In this document: in pieces, positions 16,372 to 23,298 of the stretch
Position numbering within the stretch: the first letter of the stretch is position 1
Layout: each line of letters opens with the position of its first letter
Assembly (NCBI GenBank): GCA_964454265.1
Contig: CAYVXD010000044.1
Span: 1 to 28,116, forward strand
Length of the DNA stretch: 28,116 bases
Direction: 5' to 3'
Source of the DNA: JAUWMI01 sp964454265
GTDB taxonomy: Bacteria; Sumerlaeota; Sumerlaeia; MWCT01; JAUWMI01
Made by a program: the position numbers and the translations under genes
The notes under the pieces: generated by a model
Databases searched by the model: none
What the model was told of the DNA's origin: nothing
The model's input: only the letters and a program-made list of their open reading frames with translations

Positions 16372-17547
16372 CTAAGCGGCTGGCTGTTTCCCTTTATGGT
16401 TGACTAATAGCTGATTGCGATAGTGCTTGCGTAGCGCGCCCCGAGTCTTGAGCAGCTCACGTATTTCGTGCACGGTCTCGGCCACAATACGACGCGGCTG
16501 ATGTTCGCTCAGCACGTGGCAATGGGTACAATCGTCCGGGATTTCACCGTGGTGAAGGCTGCGACGCAGCTCTTGAAAACCGCGATTGTTCCATATGTCA
16601 TCAACAGTTGACCGGGTAATTGAATCAGTGGCCCCTTTGGTCCAGAAACAGCAGAAACGTACCTGGCCTGTGACTTCCACGTGAAATTGCTGCCAGATAT
16701 TTGGGCAAAAGAGCTGTCTGGCATTGCGCGGTGTTTTGATGTCAGACGCAGAAGTGATCTGGCGGTTCTCGATGCGTGAATCCAGATCGAATCCCAGAGG
16801 GAGGTGGTCAATTCGTATGCCGTAGCGTGCCGCGCGTGTTCGCGCCTGCTCGATGGCACGCGCCAATTCTGCACGATCCGTTACAATACTGGCTTCGGCC
16901 CTGGGATTGTATGGGAGCAAATTCTGAATGATCACCACACAAGCGCCGCACTCATGGGCAAGGTCAATAATCGCTTCCAGCTCGGAGATGTTTTCGCGCA
17001 TCAGGCAGACGATGAAGTTTACTATCGGGAAGGTGGAGCCGCGCTCTTGCTTGATACGCTTCAACGTCATAAGATTATCCCGTACAGCATGAAAGTCCGC
17101 CCCCCGTCGAATGGCCTCAAAGGTTTGCTTTGTGCCCCCATCAACTGACACTATGATGATAGATGCGCCAATCTCGACCAGCTGCTCAGCAGCACGGGCA
17201 GTCAGCAGGGTACCATTTGTAATGACTGATGGTACTGCTCCCGTTGCTGTAATGGTGCGCAGTATCGGAAAGAATTTACGATGCAGAAATGGTTCACCGT
17301 TGCCTGCGAGGCCCACGTAAGTTGCATACTGAAACCAGGGTGCAATGTGCTGAATGGCTTCTAAAGGCAGCTCACCGCGATCTTTTGGAAATGCATCGCT
17401 CTGGCGGGCACACATGACGCAGTTCAAGTTGCAGGTATCATTGATCTCAAGATGAAAGCGGAGGGGGCGAGCCAACAGCCTGTGCTTTCGCAGAGTTTTA
17501 TCAACGCCGGACAGGAGTGCGTTATATATTTTTCGATAATGTGCCAA
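16372..17547 (-). CDS. Radical SAM protein with SPASM-type C-terminal cluster region
   Basis: The 391-aa product carries the radical SAM motif C39-x3-C43-x2-C46 (NDTCNLNCVMC), the GNGEP motif (82-86), VITNGTLL and SVDGG. These indicate a [4Fe-4S] cluster generating a 5'-deoxyadenosyl radical. The C-terminal region has C281, C299-C300, C340 and C343 (LFCPNIW, VRFCCFW, DDCTHCH) in a SPASM-like pattern that would hold one or two extra clusters. Such proteins modify peptides, sugars or other small molecules. The neighbouring glycosyltransferase suggests carbohydrate or lipid modification, but no precursor peptide gene was found. The only plausible start is TTG 17547, with a modest CAGGCAG upstream. 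The gene lies between the two GHL10 loci on the opposite strand. Confidence 0.87.
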   Translation of the reverse strand: MAHYRKIYNALLSGVDKTLRKHRLLARPLRFHLEINDTCNLNCVMCARQSDAFPKDRGELPLEAIQHIAPWFQYATYVGLAGNGEPFLHRKFFPILRTITATGAVPSVITNGTLLTARAAEQLVEIGASIIIVSVDGGTKQTFEAIRRGADFHAVRDNLMTLKRIKQERGSTFPIVNFIVCLMRENISELEAIIDLAHECGACVVIIQNLLPYNPRAEASIVTDRAELARAIEQARTRAARYGIRIDHLPLGFDLDSRIENRQITSASDIKTPRNARQLFCPNIWQQFHVEVTGQVRFCCFWTKGATDSITRSTVDDIWNNRGFQELRRSLHHGEIPDDCTHCHVLSEHQPRRIVAETVHEIRELLKTRGALRKHYRNQLLVNHKGKQPAA

Positions 17548-18008
17548 AATACTGCCTGATTGATAAGATTAATCTTAATGTAAGCGGAATGGAGCGGATT
17601 TATCAACAGTTTTTCTGGGCCTCACACCGCTCAGCCTGCATGTCGAGAATATGCCCTTTTCCTGAACGTATCCGTGGAATATATTTGTGTGAGATTTGTT
17701 TTGTAATATGATGGTAGTAGGGCGTATTGAAATATGCCCCCACCAAAATGGTGCATTCAACGATTACGCGGATACAATTTGTGGAAAATATGTTTGACAA
17801 TTGTCTAAAGGATTTGAAACATATCCAGTGCTTCTTGTTTGCCAAGATGATAAAAAATTTTGATGGAATTTCGCTAGTTTCCCACCGAAATCCCACGCTG
17901 ATGAAAGCGGGTCTGAAAGTAGTGGTCCGGAGCTCCGTTTCAATGAGAAACTAACCTCCAGGCATCGCGAAAAGGCTCTATAAAACACATTTCAGGAGGC
18001 CAAATTCA
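17548..18008. other. Intergenic region between divergent radical SAM and GHL10 genes
   Basis: No gene is supported; short frames here are incidental. It contains repeat copy 3 (17713-17744), a TTGACA (17794-17799) without a good -10 at the right distance, and TATAAA near 17980. The AGGAGG at 17994-17999 is the ribosome site of the downstream gene. Promoters for both flanking genes are expected here. Confidence 0.55.
17713..17744. repeat. Dispersed palindromic repeat, copy 3
   Basis: The arms GGTAGTAGGGCGTATT and AATATGCCCCCACC make an imperfect inverted repeat of the same family as copies 1, 2, 4 and 5. It lies in the divergent spacer. Confidence 0.75.
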
Positions 18009-19991
18009 ATGCGAATGCAATGCTGTGCGATTGTAATGTTTATTCTTGTCATTTTGGTAGTGCCAGCAGCAGGAAAGACGATTGTGATTCAAGGCGATCT
18101 GCAAATCGCAGGTGAAGTGATTCAAGAATCTGAAAATGAAATTATAATCAAGACAAACGACACGAAAATTGCCATTCCCCGGGATAGATTGGAAGCCTTG
18201 GGTTATAGGATTGTCCAAGAGCAGGAGACGCCAGCACTGCCGTCACCCACACCGACTCCTGAAGCTCCATCTATACCGGAAATGGAGCTGAGCCCGGAGG
18301 CAAGAGGAGTTCTTGAAGGCGTGGTTCAATCACCTCTCGGCATTGTTCCGAGTGCAAAGCCAGCCGCTGTATCTTTAGAACCGCTTGCATCGCTTTCCGA
18401 AGACATGGAATCCAGAGCCCCTGAACCATCGCTCCCAACTGGTGCATTACCACCCGGAGTAGGGACAACGGTGGGTGGACTAAAGCCTTTGAGCGCGGTC
18501 TTCGGGTCAGCAGCTGGGCCGTCCACCCCGGCGGCAGCGGAAATGCCAGTATCGCCGTCTCCGCTGCTGGCAGCAGTTCCCGCGCCTCAAACGCCGGCGC
18601 CTGCTCCGTCTTCTGAAGAGGTGGCGCCTGAATTTCGTGGTTTATGGATCACGCGCTTTGAGTGGCCGAGCCGCGATGCTCAGAAGTGCCTTAAGACCAT
18701 CAAAACGATTTTCGAAACCCTGAAGAGAAATCATTTTAACGCCGCCCTGTTTCAGGTGCGTGGGCAAGCGGACGTTCTGTATCGGAGTAAGCTTGAGCCC
18801 TGGTCTCCGCTGATTGGAGGAGCGGATCCGGGCTTTGATCCGCTGAAGGTGGCTATTGAGGAGGCACACAGCCGGGGGATTGAACTGCACGCCTATGTGA
18901 ATCTGATGCCTGTGTGGGGTGGTCGGACGCCTCCGCCACGAACTGAGCCCCTGCATGCTTTCTGGGGCTATTGCCAGCCCGGTTCAAATCCAAACTGGGC
19001 ATGCCACGATTCTGCGGGCAAGCCGATGAAGCAGGAAGAGTATGTGTATTTCAGCCCTGGAATTCCTGCTGTTCACGATTACCTGCGCCGGGTAGTTGTT
19101 GACCTGGTCACGCGCTACGATGTGGACGGGATACACTTTGATCGGATTCGTTATCCGGGTTCCCAATACTCGAAAGACCCGATTAGTGTGGCGCGGTTTG
19201 AAGGGCCGGGCAACCCGGATAATCTGTCGTGGGCAGATTGGCAGCGGGATCAGCTCACCCGCATGCTCAATAACATTTATGGTGCCATTCAGGCTACCAA
19301 GCCGCGCGTCAATGTATCATGTGCGGCCTGGGGAATCTATCGCAAGGATCGTCTTGACGGCTACGAGCGTTTTTCAAGTGGCTATCACGACTATTATCAA
19401 GATACTCATCGCTGGATCGAGCAGGGTGTGATGGATGCGCTTATGCCAATGATTTACTGGAACATTCCCGAGCCAAAGCCGAATTTCGATACCCTAACCG
19501 AAGATTTTGTTAAGCATGCGGCAGGCCGCCACATCTACGCCGGGATGAAAACCTATGAGGATTTTAAAGAGACCGTTGCTGAAGTGCTCTTTTCGCGCCA
19601 GATTGGCGCTCAAGGAAATGTTACATTTTCTTATGGAGGTATTGACCGAAAGAACCAGTGGGTTGATTTCTATCGCGATGTATATCACGAGGCAGCGCCA
19701 ATTCCTGTAATGCCGTGGAAAGAAAACCCCCAGACAGGAACAATCGTGGGGACGCTCATGAACCCCTCAGGCAATGACCCGGTTGAAGATGCCGTTTTAC
19801 AGCTGAGTGGCCGCACGGAGAAATGGCTCTCCTCAAATGATGGCTTCTTTGCAATGCTCAATGTTCGGCCAGGGGCCGGTTTACAAATAACCGCAGAGAA
19901 GCAGGGGGTGGGTGTTGCGGAACCGGTCACAGTGAGCGTGGCGCCAGGCCAGGTGATACGGGTAGAAATTCAACTGAAGCGGCCCGAATAG
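18009..19991 (+). CDS. Exported GHL10 (DigH/YngK-like) glycosyl hydrolase, paralogue 2
   Basis: The 660-aa product has a signal peptide (IVMFILVILVVPAAG, ~1-22). A small beta domain (25-70: GEVIQESENEIIIKTNDTKIAIPRDRL) follows, then a Pro/Ala-rich linker (75-205). The GHL10 domain runs ~208-575: PEFRGLWITRFEWPS, NAALFQVRGQADVLYRS, FDPLKVAIEEAHSRGIELHAY, YDVDGIHFDRIRYPG (370-384) and DALMPMIYW. A C-terminal carboxypeptidase-regulatory-like beta domain covers 578-658 (GTIVGTLMNPSG...NVRPGAGLQITAEKQG). The same catalytic-plus-beta order occurs in the paralogue at 11149, which lacks the N-terminal beta domain and linker. The likely role is glycan cleavage in the envelope; peptidoglycan is suggested by E. 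coli DigH only. AGGAGG lies nine bases before ATG 18009. Confidence 0.9.
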   Translation: MRMQCCAIVMFILVILVVPAAGKTIVIQGDLQIAGEVIQESENEIIIKTNDTKIAIPRDRLEALGYRIVQEQETPALPSPTPTPEAPSIPEMELSPEARGVLEGVVQSPLGIVPSAKPAAVSLEPLASLSEDMESRAPEPSLPTGALPPGVGTTVGGLKPLSAVFGSAAGPSTPAAAEMPVSPSPLLAAVPAPQTPAPAPSSEEVAPEFRGLWITRFEWPSRDAQKCLKTIKTIFETLKRNHFNAALFQVRGQADVLYRSKLEPWSPLIGGADPGFDPLKVAIEEAHSRGIELHAYVNLMPVWGGRTPPPRTEPLHAFWGYCQPGSNPNWACHDSAGKPMKQEEYVYFSPGIPAVHDYLRRVVVDLVTRYDVDGIHFDRIRYPGSQYSKDPISVARFEGPGNPDNLSWADWQRDQLTRMLNNIYGAIQATKPRVNVSCAAWGIYRKDRLDGYERFSSGYHDYYQDTHRWIEQGVMDALMPMIYWNIPEPKPNFDTLTEDFVKHAAGRHIYAGMKTYEDFKETVAEVLFSRQIGAQGNVTFSYGGIDRKNQWVDFYRDVYHEAAPIPVMPWKENPQTGTIVGTLMNPSGNDPVEDAVLQLSGRTEKWLSSNDGFFAMLNVRPGAGLQITAEKQGVGVAEPVTVSVAPGQVIRVEIQLKRPE

Positions 19992-20028
19992 GGGCCCTGG
20001 TTTCGCTTCTTGAGGGGGTTGTCGAGTG

Positions 20029-20484
20029 ATGGCTGAGAAAAGCGTAGCCAGCAATCGCAAGGCACGGCATTTCTATGATATTAAAGAGACCGTCGAAGCA
20101 GGCCTGGCACTGACTGGAACGGAAGTAAAATCGCTTCGGATGGGTCGGGCGAGCCTGGTTGATAGCTTCGCATCGTTTGACCGCGGCGAATTGATCCTCC
20201 ATAATATGCATATTAGTCCGTATGAACCGGGGAATCGCTATAATCCAGATCCTCGCCGGTCGCGCAAGCTACTTCTGCACAAGCAGCAGATCAAGCGGCT
20301 TATTGGCAAAGTAACCCAGCGAGGCTTTACCCTAGTGCCATTGCGGGTCTACTTTGGTGAAAGAGGATATGCGAAAGTCGAAATAGCCCTGGCTAAAGGC
20401 AAGAAGCAATATGACCGCCGTGAGGCGATCAAAGAACGGGATCTCAAACGCGAGCTCGAGCGCGAGATGAAGGATCGCTTGTAG
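20029..20484 (+). CDS. smpB: SsrA (tmRNA)-binding protein SmpB
   Basis: Binds tmRNA and delivers it to stalled ribosomes for trans-translation. The 151-aa product shows the family pattern ASNRKARHFYDIKETVEAGLAL, TGTEVKSLRMGRASL, HISPYEPGNRYNPDPRRSRKLLLHK, GKVTQRGFTLVPLRVYF and the basic tail KGKKQYDRREAIKERD. The length is normal. ATG 20029 follows GAGGGGG by about ten bases. An overlapping GTG at 20026 would add one residue and has better spacing, so the exact start is open. It lies just downstream of the GHL10 gene. Its stop codon overlaps repeat copy 4. No ssrA RNA gene is visible here. Confidence 0.96.
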   Translation: MAEKSVASNRKARHFYDIKETVEAGLALTGTEVKSLRMGRASLVDSFASFDRGELILHNMHISPYEPGNRYNPDPRRSRKLLLHKQQIKRLIGKVTQRGFTLVPLRVYFGERGYAKVEIALAKGKKQYDRREAIKERDLKRELEREMKDRL

Positions 20485-20507
20485 GGGCGTATTGCTATAC
20501 GTCCTTT
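20481..20507. repeat. Dispersed palindromic repeat, copy 4
   Basis: GTAGGGGCGTATTG then CTATACGTCCTTT, a diverged member whose left end includes the TAG stop codon of smpB. Copy 5 lies ~120 bp further on in the same orientation. Confidence 0.7.
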
Positions 20508-20528
20508 CATTGGTGTGAAAATCGGTCA

Positions 20529-20562
20529 AGCGGGACGCCGATTGCGCGTCTCGCTCGTTTTG
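20529..20562 (+). terminator. Possible terminator after smpB
   Basis: The hairpin arms AGCGGGACG (20529-20537) and CGTCTCGCT (20547-20555) pair over nine positions with one G-T, around a 9-base loop. CGTTTTGTTTC follows. The T-tract is interrupted, so this is moderate support for an intrinsic terminator. Confidence 0.45.
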
Positions 20563-20623
20563 TTTCTCCTCTTGCAATTGCTTACTGGCAAGTGGTATAG
20601 AGCCAGGGTGATTGGATTGAAAT

Positions 20624-20650
20624 AGTAGGGGCGTATTACAATGGCCCCTT
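20624..20650. repeat. Dispersed palindromic repeat, copy 5
   Basis: AGTAGGGGCGTATTAC then AATGGCCCCTT, 30 bases before the DUF523 start codon. It shares GTAGGGGCGTATT with copy 4. Confidence 0.75.
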
Positions 20651-20679
20651 ACAGAGGCTGAGTGTCCGGGGCAGGTTTC

Positions 20680-21141
20680 ATGAAGCTGATCAGTGCATGT
20701 TTGGTTGGAATGTGTACAAACTATCTTGGGCAGGCGTACACAGTTCGGGAATTCGCGGCGATGTTGGAGCGGGGCGAGGTGGTGCCGGCATGTCCGGAGC
20801 AGCTTGGAGGGTTGCCGACACCGCGGCCGCCAGCAGAGATTCAGCCGGGCTGCAATGGCTTTGCGGTGCTGGAGGGAAAAGCCCGGGTGTTGCGGCAGAG
20901 CGGCGAGGATGTGACCGAGGAATTTATTCGTGGCGCGCGGGAGATACTCAAGCTGGCACAAGCGTTTCGGGCGGATCTGGTGATTTTGAAAGAGCGGAGT
21001 CCGTCGTGCGGCGTCCACACAATTCATGACGGAAATTTTTGCGGTCGCTTGGTTTCCGGAACCGGTGTTGCTGCCGCTCTGTTGAAACGCCACGGCCTTC
21101 AGGTGTTGTCAGACGAACAGTACCTCAAAGACGCTCGCTGA
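20680..21141 (+). CDS. DUF523 family protein (possible Fe-S desulfidase)
   Basis: The 153-aa product carries the DUF523 signatures KLISACLVGMC, VVPACPEQLGGLPTPRPPAEI and LVILKERSPSCGVHTIHDGNF. Conserved cysteines C7, C38 and C110 are the probable ligands of an iron-sulfur cluster, by analogy with TudS thiouracil desulfidase, which belongs to this family. C12, C58 and C121 are also present. Most members have no assigned function, so sulfur removal from thiolated bases is a suggestion only. ATG 20680 is preceded by GGGGCAGG; a GTG at 20662 would add six residues. The gene ends 20 bp before hemB and probably forms an operon with it. Confidence 0.85.
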   Translation: MKLISACLVGMCTNYLGQAYTVREFAAMLERGEVVPACPEQLGGLPTPRPPAEIQPGCNGFAVLEGKARVLRQSGEDVTEEFIRGAREILKLAQAFRADLVILKERSPSCGVHTIHDGNFCGRLVSGTGVAAALLKRHGLQVLSDEQYLKDAR

Positions 21142-21161
21142 GAGAGGAGGATTCAGATCAG

Positions 21162-22142
21162 ATGAGTAATGCGGGATTTCCTGTTCAACGACTGCGTCGG
21201 TTACGGATGACGCCGACGCTGCGCAGCATGGTTCGAGAGACCGCGCTGCGGGTAACAGATCTTATCTATCCGCTTTTTGTGCTGCACGGTAGCCGCGTGA
21301 AGGCGGAAGTGTCGTCCATGCCGGGGGTTTATAATTTGTCAGTTGATTACGTTGTGGAAGAAGCCAGAGCAGTGCGCGATCTGGGAATTCCGGCCGTACT
21401 CCTGTTTGGCATCCCGAAAACGAAGGACGACATGGCCAGCGAGGCATACGATCCTAAGGGCATTGTACAGCAGGCAGTGAAGGCCATCAAGAAGGCGATA
21501 CCTGATCTTGTGGTCATTACCGACGTTTGCCTCTGCGCGTATACCGCCAACGGCCACTGCGGGATTGTTCGGGATGGGAAGATTCTTAACGACCCAACGC
21601 TTGAGGTGCTGGCAAAAGTAGCACTCTCCCATGCTCAAGCAGGGGCAGATATCGTTGCACCGTCCGACATGATGGACGGTCATGTCAGGGCCATTCGCAA
21701 GAAGCTGGATGAAAAGGGATCTCCTGACGTTGCGATCATGTCCTACGCAGCGAAGTACGCCTCTGCGTTTTACGGGCCGTTTCGCGATGCCGCACAAGCA
21801 ACGCCTGCGTTTGGAGATCGGCGCTCACACCAGATGGATATAGCCAATGCGCGGGAAGCCGAGCTCGAAATTCTGCTTGATATTAAGGAAGGCGCCGATA
21901 TTGTGATGGTCAAACCAGCTCTGGCGTATCTCGATATTATTTACCGCATTCGGCAACGCGTGCTTCAACCTCTGGCTGCCTACAGTGTAAGCGGAGAATA
22001 TGCACTGATCAAAGCGGCTGCGCAGCAAGGGTGGCTGGACGAGGAGCAGATTGTGCTGGAGTGGTTGACCGCGATCAAACGCGCAGGTGCAGATCTGATT
22101 CTTACCTATTTTGCCAAGGCCGTTGCGTCGAAAATCGCTTGA
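21162..22142 (+). CDS. hemB: Delta-aminolevulinic acid dehydratase (porphobilinogen synthase)
   Basis: Condenses two 5-aminolevulinate molecules into porphobilinogen, the second common step of tetrapyrrole synthesis. The 326-aa product has the expected length. Cys123, Cys125 and Cys133 (DVCLCAYTANGHCG) mark the zinc-dependent class. The Schiff-base lysines are K198 (MSYAAKYASAFYGPFRDA) and K251 (DIVMVKPALAYLDII), and APSDMMDGHV is intact. ATG 21162 is preceded by GAGAGGAGG at a slightly long distance; a frame back to 21039 only overlaps the DUF523 gene. It follows that gene by 20 bp. No other haem gene is present in the window. Confidence 0.97.
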   Translation: MSNAGFPVQRLRRLRMTPTLRSMVRETALRVTDLIYPLFVLHGSRVKAEVSSMPGVYNLSVDYVVEEARAVRDLGIPAVLLFGIPKTKDDMASEAYDPKGIVQQAVKAIKKAIPDLVVITDVCLCAYTANGHCGIVRDGKILNDPTLEVLAKVALSHAQAGADIVAPSDMMDGHVRAIRKKLDEKGSPDVAIMSYAAKYASAFYGPFRDAAQATPAFGDRRSHQMDIANAREAELEILLDIKEGADIVMVKPALAYLDIIYRIRQRVLQPLAAYSVSGEYALIKAAAQQGWLDEEQIVLEWLTAIKRAGADLILTYFAKAVASKIA

Positions 22143-22661
22143 TGACATAGCGTAAAGCTTAACAGGAGCAATGAGGAGACAAGGTTCTTAAAGGAGAACG
22201 GCGATGGGATAGTCGCCTGGAAAGGGACTTCGAGACGTCATCAAATGTGCGACTAGGGCGCATGCACGTGGGGGTTTTTGCCAAGTGCTTGCTCCGTTGA
22301 AAACCTACATATACCTGCATGACAATGTTCGTTTTAGCCCGCCTCAGATTATGTCGCGCCCTTCAGGGTGAACCCTTTCAGGGCTTATCGTTGATTGTAT
22401 ATCAACCTTTACCCAGGGCGTTGCCCTGGGCTCTTATCTTCCGCGCCCATGGCGCTGGTCCAGATTATGTCGTGCCCTGAAAGGGCATCATATATAAGCC
22501 CAGGGCAACGCCCTGGGACAATGAAATTCTCCCCCATTACACCAGCCCTGAAAGGGTTCACCCTGAAGGATTCACCCTGAAGGGCGAAACATATCGAAGA
22601 TGCGCCTCAGGCGTGTTGGAATTCGTGCACCTGGAGGTTTTCAACAGAGCACTAAGTGCTC
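22143..22661. other. Gene-free region rich in inverted repeats between hemB and a convergent gene
   Basis: Positions 22143-22340 show no gene, tRNA or clear terminator. Positions 22340-22590 are a mosaic of palindromes described separately. Positions 22590-22661 lead into a short hairpin at the end of the minus-strand gene. Confidence 0.6.
22345..22585. repeat. Mosaic of nested inverted repeats
   Basis: Unit A, GCCCTTCAGGGTGAACCCTTTCAGGGCT (22359-22384 region), is inverted at 22544-22585; that right arm carries an extra tandem copy of the 14-bp segment ATTCACCCTGAAGG. Unit B, CCCAGGGCGTTGCCCTGGG (22412-22430), is itself palindromic, and its exact reverse complement lies at 22499-22517. A 16-18 bp direct repeat CAGATTATGTCG-[CT]-GCCCT occurs at 22345 and 22461. 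GCCCTGAAAGGGC (22474-22486) is a further palindrome. The whole could fold into a large cruciform-like structure. Confidence 0.85.
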
Positions 22662-22662
22662 T
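22646..22662 (-). terminator. Short hairpin at the end of the minus-strand Cys-rich gene
   Basis: AGAGCAC-TAA-GTGCTCT has 7-bp arms and a 3-base loop, touching the stop codon. No T-run follows on either strand, so termination is doubtful. Confidence 0.3.
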
Positions 22663-23258
22663 TAGGCAAATTCGCGCAAGAAGGCGAGGTATCTCCCGCC
22701 GTTGCGCTGGTGACGTTCGATTGATGCTTTCAGCTGATTCAATACGCGGACGATTTCCTCATCGCGATAGGTCGGGCGGCTTTGTTGGTCTTGCCCGCTT
22801 GCAGGATCGGCGCTCTGCCGATTGAAAGTCGCTTCAAGGGCATTCATCACAATTTCTTCCTGCTTGAGCGCCACTTTACCTGGTGCAACCAGCTTCATTG
22901 CCTGTATGCGGTACTTTTCGAGCAGCGCTTCTGTTGCCCGCAAGACATGCGGGTCGGTGATATAGCTGTTCTCTTTGGTGGTGCTGCGAATTGTTTCTTC
23001 GAGCTTTAGAAACAGGTCTAATTCCCTGTCCGTGAGACCCGCGCCGAGTAGCTGGTCTTCATGACGCAGGCGTTGAGAGTATTTCCGCGTATTTTTCTCA
23101 TTGCGGTACGACTGGTCAGATGAAAAGAAAGGGCATTCGGGCGGGCACTGATTGCCATCTGCGATTCTTGTTTTGCAGCAGCTGGCACAGATCGGTCGCA
23201 TGAATTGTGCGGTGCAGATACGTTTGGCGCGTGCTCCGCAGAAGACACATTTTGTCAT
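22662..23258 (-). CDS. Small protein with N-terminal Cys-rich (zinc-finger-like) domain, function unknown
   Basis: I do not recognise the family of this 198-aa protein. Eight cysteines cluster in the first 42 residues: C4, C7, C15, C24, C27, C28, C38 and C42 (TKCVFCGARAKRIC, RPICASCCKTRI, QCPPECPFF). This suggests one or two zinc sites in a treble-clef or B-box-like arrangement; iron-sulfur binding is also possible. The rest is charged and mostly helical (TDRELDLFLKLEETI, ATEALLEKYRIQAMKL, DEEIVRVLNQLKASIERHQ), with a Gln/Asp/Ser-rich linker near 145-160. No signal peptide is seen, so it is probably cytoplasmic. It lies 40 bp downstream of the substrate-binding protein gene on the same strand. 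Confidence 0.75.
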   Translation of the reverse strand: MTKCVFCGARAKRICTAQFMRPICASCCKTRIADGNQCPPECPFFSSDQSYRNEKNTRKYSQRLRHEDQLLGAGLTDRELDLFLKLEETIRSTTKENSYITDPHVLRATEALLEKYRIQAMKLVAPGKVALKQEEIVMNALEATFNRQSADPASGQDQQSRPTYRDEEIVRVLNQLKASIERHQRNGGRYLAFLREFA

Positions 23259-23298
23259 CTTCGGGATGCCTCATTGCAGGTGCTATAGCCAATGTGGG

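Noticed and set aside
17794..17822. TTGACA as a promoter for the second GHL10 gene
   Set aside because: The best sequence 17 bases downstream (AAACAT) matches a -10 at only three positions.
20332..21093. 253-aa minus-strand open frame
   Set aside because: It runs antisense across smpB, two repeats and the DUF523 gene; its composition is unlike real proteins.
21039..21161. Upstream extension of hemB
   Set aside because: It overlaps the DUF523 gene and adds sequence foreign to HemB; GAGAGGAGG precedes ATG 21162.
22143..22340. tRNA or small RNA gene after hemB
   Set aside because: No cloverleaf, conserved T-loop or clear hairpin-plus-T-run was found.
22345..22585. CRISPR array
   Set aside because: The repeats are palindromic, unevenly spaced and in both orientations, with no regular spacers and no cas genes.
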